A DNA stretch of 64,000 nucleotides, taken from the NCBI GenBank assembly GCA_040772005.1, contig JAXGYZ010000013.1, forward strand, positions 62,001 to 126,000, written 5' to 3'. Position numbers and translations under genes: made by a program. Source of the DNA: MWBF01 sp040772005 (lineage in GTDB: Bacteria > Chloroflexota > Anaerolineae > CG2-30-64-16). The notes beneath the pieces were generated by a model. The model was not told where the DNA came from and did no database searches. It saw only the letters and a list, made by a program, of their open reading frames with translations. This document shows positions 9,599 through 18,728 of the stretch, piece after piece (positions within the stretch are counted from its first letter, which is position 1; each line of letters begins with the position of its first letter).

Positions 9599-11350
9599 CT
9601 ACTTGTACTTCGCGTCGTACGCGTCCTGGTAGATCTTCAGGAAGTCGTCCAGGCCGGAGTCGTTGAGATTCTGGATGTAGGTGTCCCAGTCCTTATCGAC
9701 ATCGGCTTTGCCGGTGACGAAGTTGGCGAACCACTCGTCCGCGGCGTTGAAGACGGTCGTATTGAGCTCACCGTACATCTTCGACTGGTCCGCGGTGAAC
9801 ACAAGCGGAGGAACAGCCTTGTCGGTGGTGCCGTAGGGCTCCATCAGGTTCTTGGTCCAGTCGTACAGCCAGCGCTCGAGCGGGTCATCGGGGTTGTACG
9901 CCTGCGCATTGCGGTAGTCGTTCGTGCGGAAGGTCGGGATCGTCTGGCTCCAGTGGCGGTTCTGCGGATCGCCGCCCCAGGTCTTGAGCACGGTGTACAG
10001 CGCCTCGCCGCCGGAGATGGACTCCGTGCCGGGCTTCGAGCGCTCCCAGTCCTCACCCTCGACGCCGAACACAGAGTTGGTGGTGGACTCGAAACCGTAG
10101 GCCAGGTCGAGTAGGCGGAAGGCAGCCTCGGGGTTCTTGGCGACCCGCGTGATGACGAAGTTCGCCTGGCCGCCAGTCGGCTGGTAGATGGTGCGCGGGG
10201 TCTGCTGCATGCCGCTCGGTCCCTTGAGCGGGGCGATGGGCGTGTACTCCTTCCAGCGACCGCTGGGGCCGCCGTTCTGCGTGAAGACGCCGTACCAGCC
10301 CGCGCCGACCGCGCCCATGACCGGTGTTTCCGATTCACCGAGTTGCTGAATCTGCGCGCTGTCGTTGGTGAACGCCTGCGGGTCGATCAACCCCTGGGCG
10401 TACAGCTTCGCCAGGTACTTCAGGCCCTCTTTCCAACCGGGCTCGGTGAAGGCCGCCTTGACCGTGCCGTTGTCCAGGATCAACTGGCGCGCGCCATTGC
10501 CGGTCACGTAGTCGTTGTAGACGAAGGAGTTCATGATGAACTGGTCGATGGTCGAGTGCCAGCCACCGTTCTGCAGCTTCGTTCCGGACATCGGAATTTC
10601 ATCCGCCTGGCCGTTGCCGTTCGGGTCCTGCGTCTTGAAGGCCAGGAGCACTTGCTCCAGTTCATCGGTCGTGGTCGGGATCTCGAGGCCGAGCTTGTCC
10701 AGCCACGGCTGGTAGAGCCAGAACTTCTGCGACATCGAGCAGTGGTAGCAGTCGTTGTAGTGCGGCATGCCGTAGATCTTGCCGTCGAGCAAGGTGATGA
10801 GGTCCTTGATCGCCGGGTTCGTCTCGAACATCTTCTTGGTCTCGACGCCGTACTCTTCGATGTAGTCGTTGAGCGGCAGCACGATGCCCTGCTCGGCCAG
10901 AATCTGCATCTGGTCCAGCCGGATGTTGCAGCCGATGATGATTTCCGGCAGGTCGCCGCTAGCCAGCATCAGGTTCATCGCGTTCTGTGCGTCAGCCACG
11001 GGCGGGAGGTTCATGATCAGGTGGATGTTGGTCTGTTCCTCAAGCCAGCGGGTGTACTCGTTGTCTTCGTAGTCGCTCACCGCCGTGCTGGGGCACATGA
11101 AGACCGTCATGTCGATCTTTTCTTTGGCGACGGGGAAGACGCCGGCCAGGTTCACGTTGGCCGCGCTGGCCGACGCTGCGGGCTCGGCGGCGGGTTCGGC
11201 AGCCTCGGTTTCAGCTTCAGCCTCAGCCGCCGGTGCAGCGGCTTCCGGCGCAGCCGCGGGCGCGGCGGGCGCGGCCGGGCCGCAGGCCGACACGAGCATC
11301 GCGACGATGGCAAAGATGCTCAACAGCAAGAACAGTCGACGCTTGGACAT
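9599..11350 (-). CDS. LplA-like sugar ABC transporter binding lipoprotein
   Basis: A 583-residue extracellular solute-binding protein, family 1. MSKRRLFLLLSIFAIVAMLVSAC is a lipoprotein signal ending in lipobox VSAC, followed by an Ala/Glu/Pro-rich stalk to about residue 55. The body contains EIIIGCNIRLDQMQ and a large C-terminal lobe, as in the LplA/YtcQ group for oligosaccharides. ATG at 11350 has AGGAGG 8 bp upstream; the frame continues farther only through the permease gene. It is the last gene of a permease-permease-binding protein operon without an ATPase; a shared MsmX-type ATPase elsewhere is likely (known for the CUT1 family). Confidence 0.92.
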   Translation of the reverse strand: MSKRRLFLLLSIFAIVAMLVSACGPAAPAAPAAAPEAAAPAAEAEAETEAAEPAAEPAASASAANVNLAGVFPVAKEKIDMTVFMCPSTAVSDYEDNEYTRWLEEQTNIHLIMNLPPVADAQNAMNLMLASGDLPEIIIGCNIRLDQMQILAEQGIVLPLNDYIEEYGVETKKMFETNPAIKDLITLLDGKIYGMPHYNDCYHCSMSQKFWLYQPWLDKLGLEIPTTTDELEQVLLAFKTQDPNGNGQADEIPMSGTKLQNGGWHSTIDQFIMNSFVYNDYVTGNGARQLILDNGTVKAAFTEPGWKEGLKYLAKLYAQGLIDPQAFTNDSAQIQQLGESETPVMGAVGAGWYGVFTQNGGPSGRWKEYTPIAPLKGPSGMQQTPRTIYQPTGGQANFVITRVAKNPEAAFRLLDLAYGFESTTNSVFGVEGEDWERSKPGTESISGGEALYTVLKTWGGDPQNRHWSQTIPTFRTNDYRNAQAYNPDDPLERWLYDWTKNLMEPYGTTDKAVPPLVFTADQSKMYGELNTTVFNAADEWFANFVTGKADVDKDWDTYIQNLNDSGLDDFLKIYQDAYDAKYK

Positions 11351-11385
11351 TGGGTTTTCCTCCTGAACGGATTGGGTAAGTTGTG

Positions 11386-12306
11386 CTATCCCTTGACCGA
11401 GCCCAGCATGATGCCCTTCACGAAGTACTTCTGCACGAAGGGATAGATGATGAGCACCGGCACGGATGCAACGACGATCAGCGCGTATTTGAGCAGCTCG
11501 CGCAGGGCCTCGCGCGCGGCCATGACCTTGATGTCTTCGATCATCGCCATGTCCACCTGGCTCGATATCAGGATGTTCCGCAGGATGATTTGCAGCGGGA
11601 AGAGGTCCTTGTCGGTCAGGTAGAGCAGGGCGGCGAAGAACTGGTTCCAGTGCCCGATGGCGTAGAAGAGCGACATCACCGCGATGAGCGGCGTGGACAG
11701 CGGCAGCAGCACCCGGAAGAAGTACTGGAGGTCGCTGCATCCGTCGAGCTGCGACGCCTCCAGCAGCTCCTGCGGAATCGAGGAGCGCAGGAAGGTGATC
11801 GCGATCAGCAGGTTCCAGACCGAGAGCGCCTGCGGGATAATGAGCGCCCAGCGCGTGTTGCGCATTCCGAGGTCCCTGACGAGCAGGTAGGTGGGGATCA
11901 GGCCGCCGTTGAAGAACATGGTGAACAGGAACAGGCCCAGGATGACATTCTTGCCCCACAGATCGCGGCGCGACAGGGGATACGCAGCGATGAGGGTCAT
12001 GGTCACATTCACCAGCGTGCCGACCACCGCGTAGAAGAGGGAGTTGCCGTAGCCCGACCAGATCAGTGGGTAGGAGAAGACCTTCTCATACGCAAACAGC
12101 GACGGGTTGACCGGCCACAGCCACACCCTGCCGGCGATGACCGCCGCGCCATCGCTGAACGACGCGCTCACCACATAGATCAACGGGTACAGGATGACCA
12201 GCAGGAACAGTGTGAGCAGCGTGTAGTTGATGATGGTGAACGCCCGGTCAATACCGGTTTCGCGAATGCGAGTATTAGCGTGGTAGACGTCGGTCTCAGT
12301 TGTCAT
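11386..12306 (-). CDS. Carbohydrate ABC transporter permease (MalG/LplC type)
   Basis: A 306-residue inner-membrane protein with six hydrophobic segments. The BPD_transp_1 EAA loop appears as PQELLEASQLDGCSDLQYFFRVLLP cut across residues of about 205-230. The start has GAGG 8 bp upstream, lying inside the small palindrome GTTACGAGGTAAC. It lies between the other permease and the binding protein, 35 bp from the latter, in one operon. Confidence 0.93.
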   Translation of the reverse strand: MTTETDVYHANTRIRETGIDRAFTIINYTLLTLFLLVILYPLIYVVSASFSDGAAVIAGRVWLWPVNPSLFAYEKVFSYPLIWSGYGNSLFYAVVGTLVNVTMTLIAAYPLSRRDLWGKNVILGLFLFTMFFNGGLIPTYLLVRDLGMRNTRWALIIPQALSVWNLLIAITFLRSSIPQELLEASQLDGCSDLQYFFRVLLPLSTPLIAVMSLFYAIGHWNQFFAALLYLTDKDLFPLQIILRNILISSQVDMAMIEDIKVMAAREALRELLKYALIVVASVPVLIIYPFVQKYFVKGIMLGSVKG

Positions 12307-12351
12307 AGCTGTTACCTCGTAACGTAGAAACGTTCCCGCGAAACGTCTCTA

Positions 12352-12384
12352 GGGTAAAGACGTTCTGCCGGAACGTCTTTACCC
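12352..12384. repeat. Hairpin between permease genes
   Basis: 14-bp perfect arms GGGTAAAGACGTTC (12352-12365) and complement (12371-12384), loop 5. A neighbouring AACGT..ACGTCTCTA segment resembles family R4. It lies in the 92-bp space inside the transporter operon and may set relative expression of upstream and downstream genes. Confidence 0.7.
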
Positions 12385-12398
12385 GTAAACGTCCCTAA

Positions 12399-13370
12399 CT
12401 AGAACAGGCCCTTGTTCGTCAGTCGGTTGGCGGTCCAGTTGGCCGAGACCAGCAGCACCAGGCCGATGAGCGAGTTGAACAGGCCGATGGCCGCGGCATA
12501 GGAGAAGTTCGCGATGCCGCCCGCCAGGCCCGTCTTGTAAACGTAGGTGCTGATGACCTCGGACGTGGCGAGGTTGAGCTGGTTCTGCATCAGGTAGGTC
12601 TTCTCGAACCCGACGTTGAGCAGCTGCCCCATGTTGAGAATGAACACCGTGACGATGACCGGCGTGATGGCCGGGATGTCGATGTGCCACATGCGCTGCA
12701 GGCGGTTTGCGCCATCCACAACCGCGGCTTCATGCAGCGACGGGTCCACGGTCGTCAGGGCGGCCAGGTAGATGATGGTGGCGAAGCCGGTATTCTGCCA
12801 GACGCCCGACCAGACGTATACCGACGGGAAGAGTTCCGCGCTGCCCATGAACTGCACGGGGTCCAGCCCCAACTGCATGAGAAGCAGGTTGACCGGGCCG
12901 CGGCGCAGATCGAGGAAGTTCAGCAGCAGGCCGACCATGACCACGGTGGAGATGAAGTAGGGTGCGTAGCTCACCATCTGGACGGTGCGCTTGAAGAAGC
13001 CGGTCTGCAACTGGTTCAGGCTCAGCGCCAGGATGATGGGAATCGGGAAGCCGACGACCAATGAGTAGAACGACAGCCAGAGCGTGTTCTTCATCAGGCG
13101 TATGAACATCGGCGAGTCGAAGAAGCGCGTAAAGTTTTCGAGGCCGATCCACTCGCTGCCGGTAATGGACTTGCCAGGCAGGAAATCGCGGAACGCGATC
13201 TGGGCGCCGTACATGGGATAGTACATGAAGATGAGTAGCCAGGCGACGGGCAGCAGCAGCAGCAGGTAAAGCTGCCAGCCGTGACGAATCTGCCGCCATG
13301 TGCCGCGCAGGCTGCGGGGTTTGGTGAGCGCCGCCAGGTTTGCCTTAACCGGGGTAGTGATGGTTGCCAT
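12399..13370 (-). CDS. Carbohydrate ABC transporter permease (LplB/YteP type)
   Basis: A 323-residue permease. YLLLLLPVAWLLIFMYYPMYG is the first membrane segment, and YGAQIAFRDFLPG is typical of the LplB/YteP group. The EAA loop is DPSLHEAAVVDGANRLQRM (about residue 215). ATG at 13370 has GAGG 6 bp upstream; an in-frame TTG two codons earlier has none. It is the first gene of the operon and follows an extended -10 promoter at 13590-13598. Confidence 0.93.
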   Translation of the reverse strand: MATITTPVKANLAALTKPRSLRGTWRQIRHGWQLYLLLLLPVAWLLIFMYYPMYGAQIAFRDFLPGKSITGSEWIGLENFTRFFDSPMFIRLMKNTLWLSFYSLVVGFPIPIILALSLNQLQTGFFKRTVQMVSYAPYFISTVVMVGLLLNFLDLRRGPVNLLLMQLGLDPVQFMGSAELFPSVYVWSGVWQNTGFATIIYLAALTTVDPSLHEAAVVDGANRLQRMWHIDIPAITPVIVTVFILNMGQLLNVGFEKTYLMQNQLNLATSEVISTYVYKTGLAGGIANFSYAAAIGLFNSLIGLVLLVSANWTANRLTNKGLF

Positions 13371-13589
13371 ACACAACCTCGCTTTCCATTCTTCGAACTG
13401 AGCACGACTTCAGGTTGAGGCTGCCGGAGCTCAGCAGCCCGTGAATGCTGTCAGCCATGGCGGGAATGGAGCGAGGGTGCGGCTGTGCGCGCCTTCGGGT
13501 GCCGAGACCATGTGCCGACGTTGCCACTCCGGAGATGTGGGCGCTCCGGATCAAGAATCAGGTCCCATTCTGGCAAGTTTGGTGACGGC

Positions 13590-13598
13590 ATTATAGCA
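13590..13598 (-). promoter_or_regulatory. Extended -10 promoter for transporter operon
   Basis: On the minus strand TGC-TATAAT (extended -10, consensus hexamer) lies about 220 bp before the first permease. No good -35 hexamer is seen, which fits the extended class. Confidence 0.55.
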
Positions 13599-13652
13599 GA
13601 TATGCTGCATCTTACTATTGATTTCTGGCCGAGAAGTGGCCGAAAAATGGCC

Positions 13653-13684
13653 GCACCGTGCCGGACCGTGTCCGGACCGTGTCC
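13653..13684. repeat. Three tandem 11-bp units, putative operator
   Basis: GGACCGTGTCC occurs at 13663-13673 and 13674-13684, preceded by GCACCGTGCC at 13653. Each unit is near-palindromic (GGAC..GTCC). The array abuts the -35 of the response-regulator promoter. Confidence 0.65.
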
Positions 13685-13686
13685 GC

Positions 13687-13715
13687 TTGGGCAAGAGGCC
13701 GCGAGCGTGTAAAAT
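13687..13715 (+). promoter_or_regulatory. Promoter of response-regulator gene
   Basis: TTGGGC (13687-13692), 17-bp spacer, TAAAAT (13710-13715). Transcription would start about 10 bp before the ATG at 13734, giving a very short leader. Confidence 0.5.
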
Positions 13716-13733
13716 GACGGCGGACACGCAAGC

Positions 13734-14936
13734 ATGACAGACTCAGCCTTCGATACCTTTGTAAGCCACGTGCGCAGCGCGCTCAACCACCTTTACGATC
13801 CGGACGAGCTGCGGCGGAGCCCGCTGGCTGTCGCCTTCGGCATCGCCGATGACTTCGATGCGGCTGCGACGCTCCAACGTATCCTGATGGATGCAATCGA
13901 GGCGCTCAGGCCGGCCGCGGATGACCCGCCGCAGTCGCGCGGCTGGCGCATCTACGATGCGTTGTTCTACCGCTACATCCGGGGCTTCGACCGGGATGTA
14001 GTGGCCGATCAGCTTGGCATCAGCGGCCGCCAGTTGCGCCGCGAGCAGCGCGCGGCCCTCGAGGTGCTGGCCCAACATCTGTGGCTGGCACATGACCTCA
14101 CAAGCCAACCCTTGCCCGCAGTGCAGTTGGAAGCGGCGAACGCGCCGGCCTGGCTGCACGACCTGCCCCCGGAGAAGCCGGGCGAACTGGAAGCCGTGCT
14201 CCGCACGACCCTGGAGCTGGCCTTGCCTTTGGCGCGGCAGTGGGATGTGCGTCTGGCCGGTCTGCCCCCGGACACCTCCCCGACGCTCAGGACGGCACCG
14301 GTGCCGCAGGCGGCGCTGCGCTATGCGCTGCTCAACGTGCTGGGCGTCGCCATTCCGCGGGCGGCGGGCGGGGCCATCCAACTGGCCGGCGAGATGGCGG
14401 ACGAAATCATCGCGGTGGATATTGCCGTGGCGCGGACGCAGGGGTCGGGGCCTTTGTCTGATGAGGAACGCGCCAGCCTGGAGGTGGCGCGGCAGCTCAT
14501 GGAGGTGGCCGGTGGAGAGTTGACCGCAGCGGCGGGCGCAGATGGGTTCCGGGCCAGACTGGCGCTGCCAGTGCTGGAGCAGGTACGCGTGCTGGTCGTG
14601 GATGATAACGCGGATACGCTGCAGCTCTTTGCCCGCTATGCCGTGGGCACGCGCTACGCAGTGACGGCCATGCGCGAGCCTGCCGGGGCGCTGCGGCTGG
14701 CGGAAGAACTGGAGCCGGATATCATCATCCTGGACGTGATGATGCCGGACCTGGACGGGTGGGAGATGCTGGCCCGGCTGCGCGAGCAACCTGTCACGAG
14801 CCAGACGGCCATCATCATCTGCACGGTGCTGCCGCAGCAGTCGCTGGCGCTCGGGTTGGGCGCGAACGCGTTCCTGCAGAAGCCGGTCACGCGGGAGGCG
14901 TTTCTCGCCGCGCTGGACGGGCAGGCGCGCGGGTGA
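13734..14936 (+). CDS. Three-domain response regulator (HTH-like, degenerate GHKL, receiver)
   Basis: A 400-residue protein. Residues about 70-115 (RYIRGFDRDVVADQLGISGRQ and following) look like a helix-turn-helix of sigma/LuxR-like character. Residues about 150-280 resemble a GHKL ATPase fold (ALRYALLNVLG as a weak N-box, end FRARLALPV) but lack the G1/G2 glycine boxes. Residues 283-400 are a clear receiver (VLVVDDNADT, phospho-Asp 334 in IILDVMMPDLDG, Lys in FLQKPVT). The receiver at the C-terminus is unusual for a DNA-binding regulator. It is divergent from the sugar transporter and close to the hybrid kinase, a likely partner. The ATG is preceded by no strong ribosome site. Confidence 0.8.
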   Translation: MTDSAFDTFVSHVRSALNHLYDPDELRRSPLAVAFGIADDFDAAATLQRILMDAIEALRPAADDPPQSRGWRIYDALFYRYIRGFDRDVVADQLGISGRQLRREQRAALEVLAQHLWLAHDLTSQPLPAVQLEAANAPAWLHDLPPEKPGELEAVLRTTLELALPLARQWDVRLAGLPPDTSPTLRTAPVPQAALRYALLNVLGVAIPRAAGGAIQLAGEMADEIIAVDIAVARTQGSGPLSDEERASLEVARQLMEVAGGELTAAAGADGFRARLALPVLEQVRVLVVDDNADTLQLFARYAVGTRYAVTAMREPAGALRLAEELEPDIIILDVMMPDLDGWEMLARLREQPVTSQTAIIICTVLPQQSLALGLGANAFLQKPVTREAFLAALDGQARG

Positions 14937-14958
14937 CGTTGGCCGCGCGTGGGAGATG

Positions 14959-15030
14959 CTAGAACAACGCTGATGACGTGCCAAACTTCGATTGGCCCTG
15001 ATCAGACTGGTCGCGTGATTTGATCAGTGC
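14959..15030. repeat. Degenerate R6-type repeat
   Basis: TAGAACAACGCTGATGAC at 14959 matches the left end of R6, and TGATCAG words follow, but arms no longer pair well. It lies between two convergent genes, 22 bp past the regulator stop. Confidence 0.45.
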
Positions 15031-15080
15031 AATTGGTTCTGTCAGCCAGAGTCATCTGCATGGCCTGGACGGATGACTCG

Positions 15081-16319
15081 TCATGCGCCCAAGTATTTGC
15101 CCAGGTCAGCTTCGAGTTTCTTCTGCAGGTCCATGCCGCTGGCATATGTGAGGCAGGGTTGATCGGGCAGATCAACCTTGACCTTGGCCCCCTCTTTCAT
15201 GATCAGCAGCGTGGGACGGCCGCAGCCCCAGGCATAGCCGATGCCAAGATAGGCTCCCGGGCTGACCTTCGAGAAGTCCGCGATGACCAGGGCGGCGGTC
15301 TCGATCCGGTTCCGGGCGCGCTCGAGGACATCGCGCTCCAGGGTGCTCATATCCAGCATTTCGCACAGGTAACCCGCAGCCTGTACCGGCCCCTGGATGC
15401 CCATGCCGAAGAGATTGATCATCTCGGGGGTGGACGGGATCGCGACGAAGATGTGCGGTTTGGCGTTGGACTGGCTGCCTGCCGCATGGACGCGCTCCGA
15501 AAGTGTCTGCGGGTCTGCGAGGTTTGGATGGGCCCGGGTTGTCTCGTGCAGATGCTCATTGAGCACCTGCATCAACCGTTGCGCCCGCTGCGGGTTGCGC
15601 TCCACGATGGTCACGCGTTCGAGCGCGGGGGGTACGTCACCGGCCCGGAACGCATCCGTCAGCCCGCCGATTTGGGCGAGAAACGCCTCAGTTTCGTCCA
15701 GGCCGAAGCCGGTGCCGTGAATGGTCATGATGACGTGGCGCGCGGAAGGCAGGGCATCGGCCAACGTGCCCAGGACGTCCCGTGCGAAGCGGCGAATGCC
15801 GCCATAGTCCAGCCGATAGAGCGGCTCCACCCCCAGGAACAGGGCATACTGCGCCGCAATCTTGCCCTCAGTCGCGAGTAACTCAAATTTCCCCGGCCGC
15901 GGTGTGACCGTGCTGGCATAGTCCTCCCGCAGGCGGGAAGCAACTAACTCGTCGGTGCGGTAGAAGGCCTGCGCATATTTCAGCGCGAGCACATCACAGG
16001 GGAAGGTTGTGATGTCCGCGCACTGCACGTCGATCTGATAGCCCGGGGTTTCTTGCGCGGCCCACTGTTTGCGCACGTCCTTGAGATCGGCGTGCGCCGG
16101 GTAGTCCTTGAGCGCGCGGTCGAGGACGGCCAGCACGCGACCTGCCTTCTGCGCTTCTTCCAGGATGTTATCCCAATGCATCTGCGGCTGGTCACTGGCC
16201 GTGATGCGGATCAGTTTGAGGCCGGCGTCCTTCGCAAGCAGGCGGGCGTCGTCCGTATCTGAGAATAGCTCGGCCAGCACATCACGGGCCTGCGCAATGA
16301 GTACGTAGGTTGGCGGCAT
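15081..16319 (-). CDS. EAD-like, macro-like, deoxyribosyltransferase/TIR-like three-domain protein
   Basis: A 412-residue protein. Residues 1-80 resemble effector-associated domain 1 (VLAELFSDTDDARLLAKDAG, then EEAQKAGRVLAVLDRA). Residues about 95-260 look macro-like/Rossmann-like (QIDVQCADITTFPCDVLALK; ARHVIMTIHGTGFGLDETEAF cut at about 194-213). Residues 288-412 resemble nucleoside 2-deoxyribosyltransferase/TIR-like domains (FVAIPST, LVIADFSKVSPGAY, GYAWGCGRPTLLI), but the usual catalytic Glu of the Y-E-L-G motif is Gly359. It could therefore be a binding, non-catalytic domain. ATG at 16319 has AGGAGG 6 bp upstream. It follows ppk by 38 bp on the same strand, so is probably co-transcribed. 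Domain names are by eye only. Confidence 0.6.
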   Translation of the reverse strand: MPPTYVLIAQARDVLAELFSDTDDARLLAKDAGLKLIRITASDQPQMHWDNILEEAQKAGRVLAVLDRALKDYPAHADLKDVRKQWAAQETPGYQIDVQCADITTFPCDVLALKYAQAFYRTDELVASRLREDYASTVTPRPGKFELLATEGKIAAQYALFLGVEPLYRLDYGGIRRFARDVLGTLADALPSARHVIMTIHGTGFGLDETEAFLAQIGGLTDAFRAGDVPPALERVTIVERNPQRAQRLMQVLNEHLHETTRAHPNLADPQTLSERVHAAGSQSNAKPHIFVAIPSTPEMINLFGMGIQGPVQAAGYLCEMLDMSTLERDVLERARNRIETAALVIADFSKVSPGAYLGIGYAWGCGRPTLLIMKEGAKVKVDLPDQPCLTYASGMDLQKKLEADLGKYLGA

Positions 16320-16357
16320 GTGCAGCCTCCTGTCGGTAGCAATGCTCTGGCGGCGTC

Positions 16358-18526
16358 TCAATCGTTCGTCGTTGGTCCCGCGTCGTCGGTCGAAACGAAC
16401 GGTGCGCCCTGTCCGCCCAGGCATGGGTGGGCCAACTGCCAGGCCTGGCTATCGATAGTGGGCTCGCCCTCGCGGGGCTTTCGGCGGATGTAGCGACCGT
16501 CGGGCTGGAGCACGCGTGCCCGGATGTTGTTGTGCAGCTCGACTTCGAGCAGGGTGTGGCGGATATAGCTGCCGATGGCCGGGTCCTTGACTGGGAAGAT
16601 GACCTCCACCCGCCGGTCGAGGTTGCGCGGCATCAGGTCCGCGCTGCCCAGGTAGACCTCCGGCTCACCGCCGTTCTCGAAGTAGTAAATGCGGCTGTGT
16701 TCGAGGAAGCGGCCAACGATGCTGATGACGCGGATATTGTCGCTGACGCAGGGCACGCCGGGCCGGAGACAGCAGATGCCGCGCACGATGAGGTCCACGT
16801 CCACGCCGGCCTGCGATGCGCGGTAGAGGGCGCGAATCAGGCGTTCATCCACCAGCGAGTTCATCTTGAAGATGAGGCGGGCGGGCCGGCCCTCCAGCGC
16901 GTGCTCCGTCTCGCGCTCGATCAACGCGGTGATGCGCTCGCGCATGCTGCCGGGCGCGACGAGCAGGCTGCGGTAGAACTGCTGCGTGGAATAGCCGGTC
17001 AGCGTGTTGAACATCTCGGTTGCGTCCGCACCCATCTCCGGGTCGCACGTCAGCAGGCCGAGGTCGGTGTAGATGCCCGCGGTGACCGCGTTGTAGTTGC
17101 CCGTTGCCAGGTGCAGGTAGCGGCGCAGACCGCCTGCCTCGCGGCGCACGACGAGCGTGACCTTGCTGTGTGTCTTCAGCCCCACCAGTCCGTAGACCAC
17201 GTGGACCCCCTGCGCTTCGAGCGCGCGGGCCCAGCCGATATTGCTCTCTTCGTCGAAGCGCGCCTTCAGCTCGACAAGCACGGCGACCTGTTTGCCGTTG
17301 CGCTGGGCCTCCAGCAGCGAGCGGACGACTGGTGCATTCCGCCCCACCCGGTAGAGCGTCTGCTTGATGGCGAGCACGTCGGGGTCGGTGGCTGCGGCGT
17401 TGACGAAATCCAGCACCGGCTTGAAGGAGTCGTACGGGTGGTGCAGCAGGATATCGCCCTTCCGGATTACGGCGAACAGCTCATCCGTGGTCTTGACATC
17501 GCGCAGTTGAGGGGGCACCGACGGCACGAAGGGCGGGTCTCTGAGTTCAGGCCGGTTGAGGTTCGCGACAGCCCACAAGCTGGACATGCCAAGGGGCGGC
17601 TGGAGCGGGTAGACGTCGCTCGGGTCAACGTCGATGTTCTCCATGAGCAGCGTCACCATCTCCTCGGGCATGGCCTCATCCACAACCAGGCGGACAACCG
17701 GCCCGAAATGGCGCTGGCGCAGCCCCTGTTCGATGGTTTCGAGCAGGTCCGGCGCCTCGTCTTCCTGGATTTCCATATCCGCATCGCGGATGACCTGGAA
17801 GCTGTAGGCCTGCTCGATTTCGTGGCCGGGGAAGAGGATGCCGAGGTTCGCAGCGATGACATCTTCCAGCCAGACAAAGCGCGTGCCATCGACGACCGGC
17901 ACGAGCCGGGGCAGGGAGGTGGGCACTTTGACGCGCGCGAAATGCTGCCCGCTCGGTCCGTTGACCCAGCAGGCCAGGTTGAGGCTGAGGTTGGAGATGT
18001 GCGGGAAAGGCCGGCCCGGATCGAACGCGAGCGGTGTGAGCACGGGCAGCACATCCGAACGGAAGTACTCGCGCATCCGGTCCTGCTCTTCGAGGGTGAG
18101 CTGGTCGTAGCGCAGGAGGTGGATGTCGGCCGCGGTGAGCTGCGGAATGATGTCGGTGTAGAAGTAGTGCCGCTGCTCGCGCATCATGGGCAGGACCTGC
18201 GTGCGGATCGCGGTCAGTTGTTCGGTGGGTAACAGGCCATCCGGCGGAGTGGAGGTGACGCCTGCGTCGATCTGATCCTTCAGCCCGGAGACGCGAATCA
18301 TGAAGAACTCGTCCAGGTTGGAACTGAAGATGGCGAGAAACTTGACGCGCTCGAGCAGGGGATGGCGCGCATCTTGGGCTTCTTCGAGGACGCGGCGGTT
18401 GAACTCGAGCCAGCTTAACTCGCGGTTGAAGTAGAGCGCCGGGTCTTTCAGGTTGACACCGGCCTCGGGCGGCCAGGTCGGGACCTGGGCGAGGAGGGTC
18501 TTCTCCAGAGTAACCGGTGCGTCCAT
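16358..18526 (-). CDS. ppk: Polyphosphate kinase 1
   Basis: A 722-residue Ppk1. YFNRELSWLEFNRRVLEEA begins the N domain; HPYDSFKPVLDFV, RYLHLATGNYN (phosphorylated His), TGIYTDLGLLT and HSRIYYFENGG are the conserved catalytic elements; LDRRVEVIFPV is near the C-terminus. It makes polyphosphate reversibly from ATP. ATG at 18526 has GGAGG 5 bp upstream; the frame extends farther but lacks support. A -35/-10 pair lies 40-70 bp upstream. The EAD-like gene follows in the same direction. Confidence 0.97.
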   Translation of the reverse strand: MDAPVTLEKTLLAQVPTWPPEAGVNLKDPALYFNRELSWLEFNRRVLEEAQDARHPLLERVKFLAIFSSNLDEFFMIRVSGLKDQIDAGVTSTPPDGLLPTEQLTAIRTQVLPMMREQRHYFYTDIIPQLTAADIHLLRYDQLTLEEQDRMREYFRSDVLPVLTPLAFDPGRPFPHISNLSLNLACWVNGPSGQHFARVKVPTSLPRLVPVVDGTRFVWLEDVIAANLGILFPGHEIEQAYSFQVIRDADMEIQEDEAPDLLETIEQGLRQRHFGPVVRLVVDEAMPEEMVTLLMENIDVDPSDVYPLQPPLGMSSLWAVANLNRPELRDPPFVPSVPPQLRDVKTTDELFAVIRKGDILLHHPYDSFKPVLDFVNAAATDPDVLAIKQTLYRVGRNAPVVRSLLEAQRNGKQVAVLVELKARFDEESNIGWARALEAQGVHVVYGLVGLKTHSKVTLVVRREAGGLRRYLHLATGNYNAVTAGIYTDLGLLTCDPEMGADATEMFNTLTGYSTQQFYRSLLVAPGSMRERITALIERETEHALEGRPARLIFKMNSLVDERLIRALYRASQAGVDVDLIVRGICCLRPGVPCVSDNIRVISIVGRFLEHSRIYYFENGGEPEVYLGSADLMPRNLDRRVEVIFPVKDPAIGSYIRHTLLEVELHNNIRARVLQPDGRYIRRKPREGEPTIDSQAWQLAHPCLGGQGAPFVSTDDAGPTTND

Positions 18527-18566
18527 GGGAGCCTCCGAACAACTTGGTTGGCGTGTTCTGCTCTGC

Positions 18567-18595
18567 ATTATAGTCGAGCGACGGAAGCGCCGCAA
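18567..18595 (-). promoter_or_regulatory. ppk promoter
   Basis: On minus: TTGCGG (18595-18590), 17-bp spacer, TATAAT (18572-18567). The predicted start is about 30 bp before the ppk ribosome site. Confidence 0.65.
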
Positions 18596-18728
18596 GTGGC
18601 GTTGCGCCCGCCCAGCTATGCCTGTGGTGGAATGTGCAACCCTGTCCGCTGCTTTGCGTAGGTATTGTACGATGGTAGCATGATGGGTGTATATTGGTGG
18701 TTGATGATGCGTAGGGCTTGAGGAGCAC

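Larger units (their letters stand above)
13371..13733. other. Divergent intergenic control region
   Basis: There is no gene in these 363 bp between the transporter operon and the response regulator. They hold a minus-strand extended -10 at 13590-13598, three tandem 11-bp units at 13653-13684, and a plus-strand promoter at 13687-13715. GGCCGANAANTGGCCGAAAAATGG around 13627-13652 is a further imperfect direct repeat of GTGGCCGA. Confidence 0.7.
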
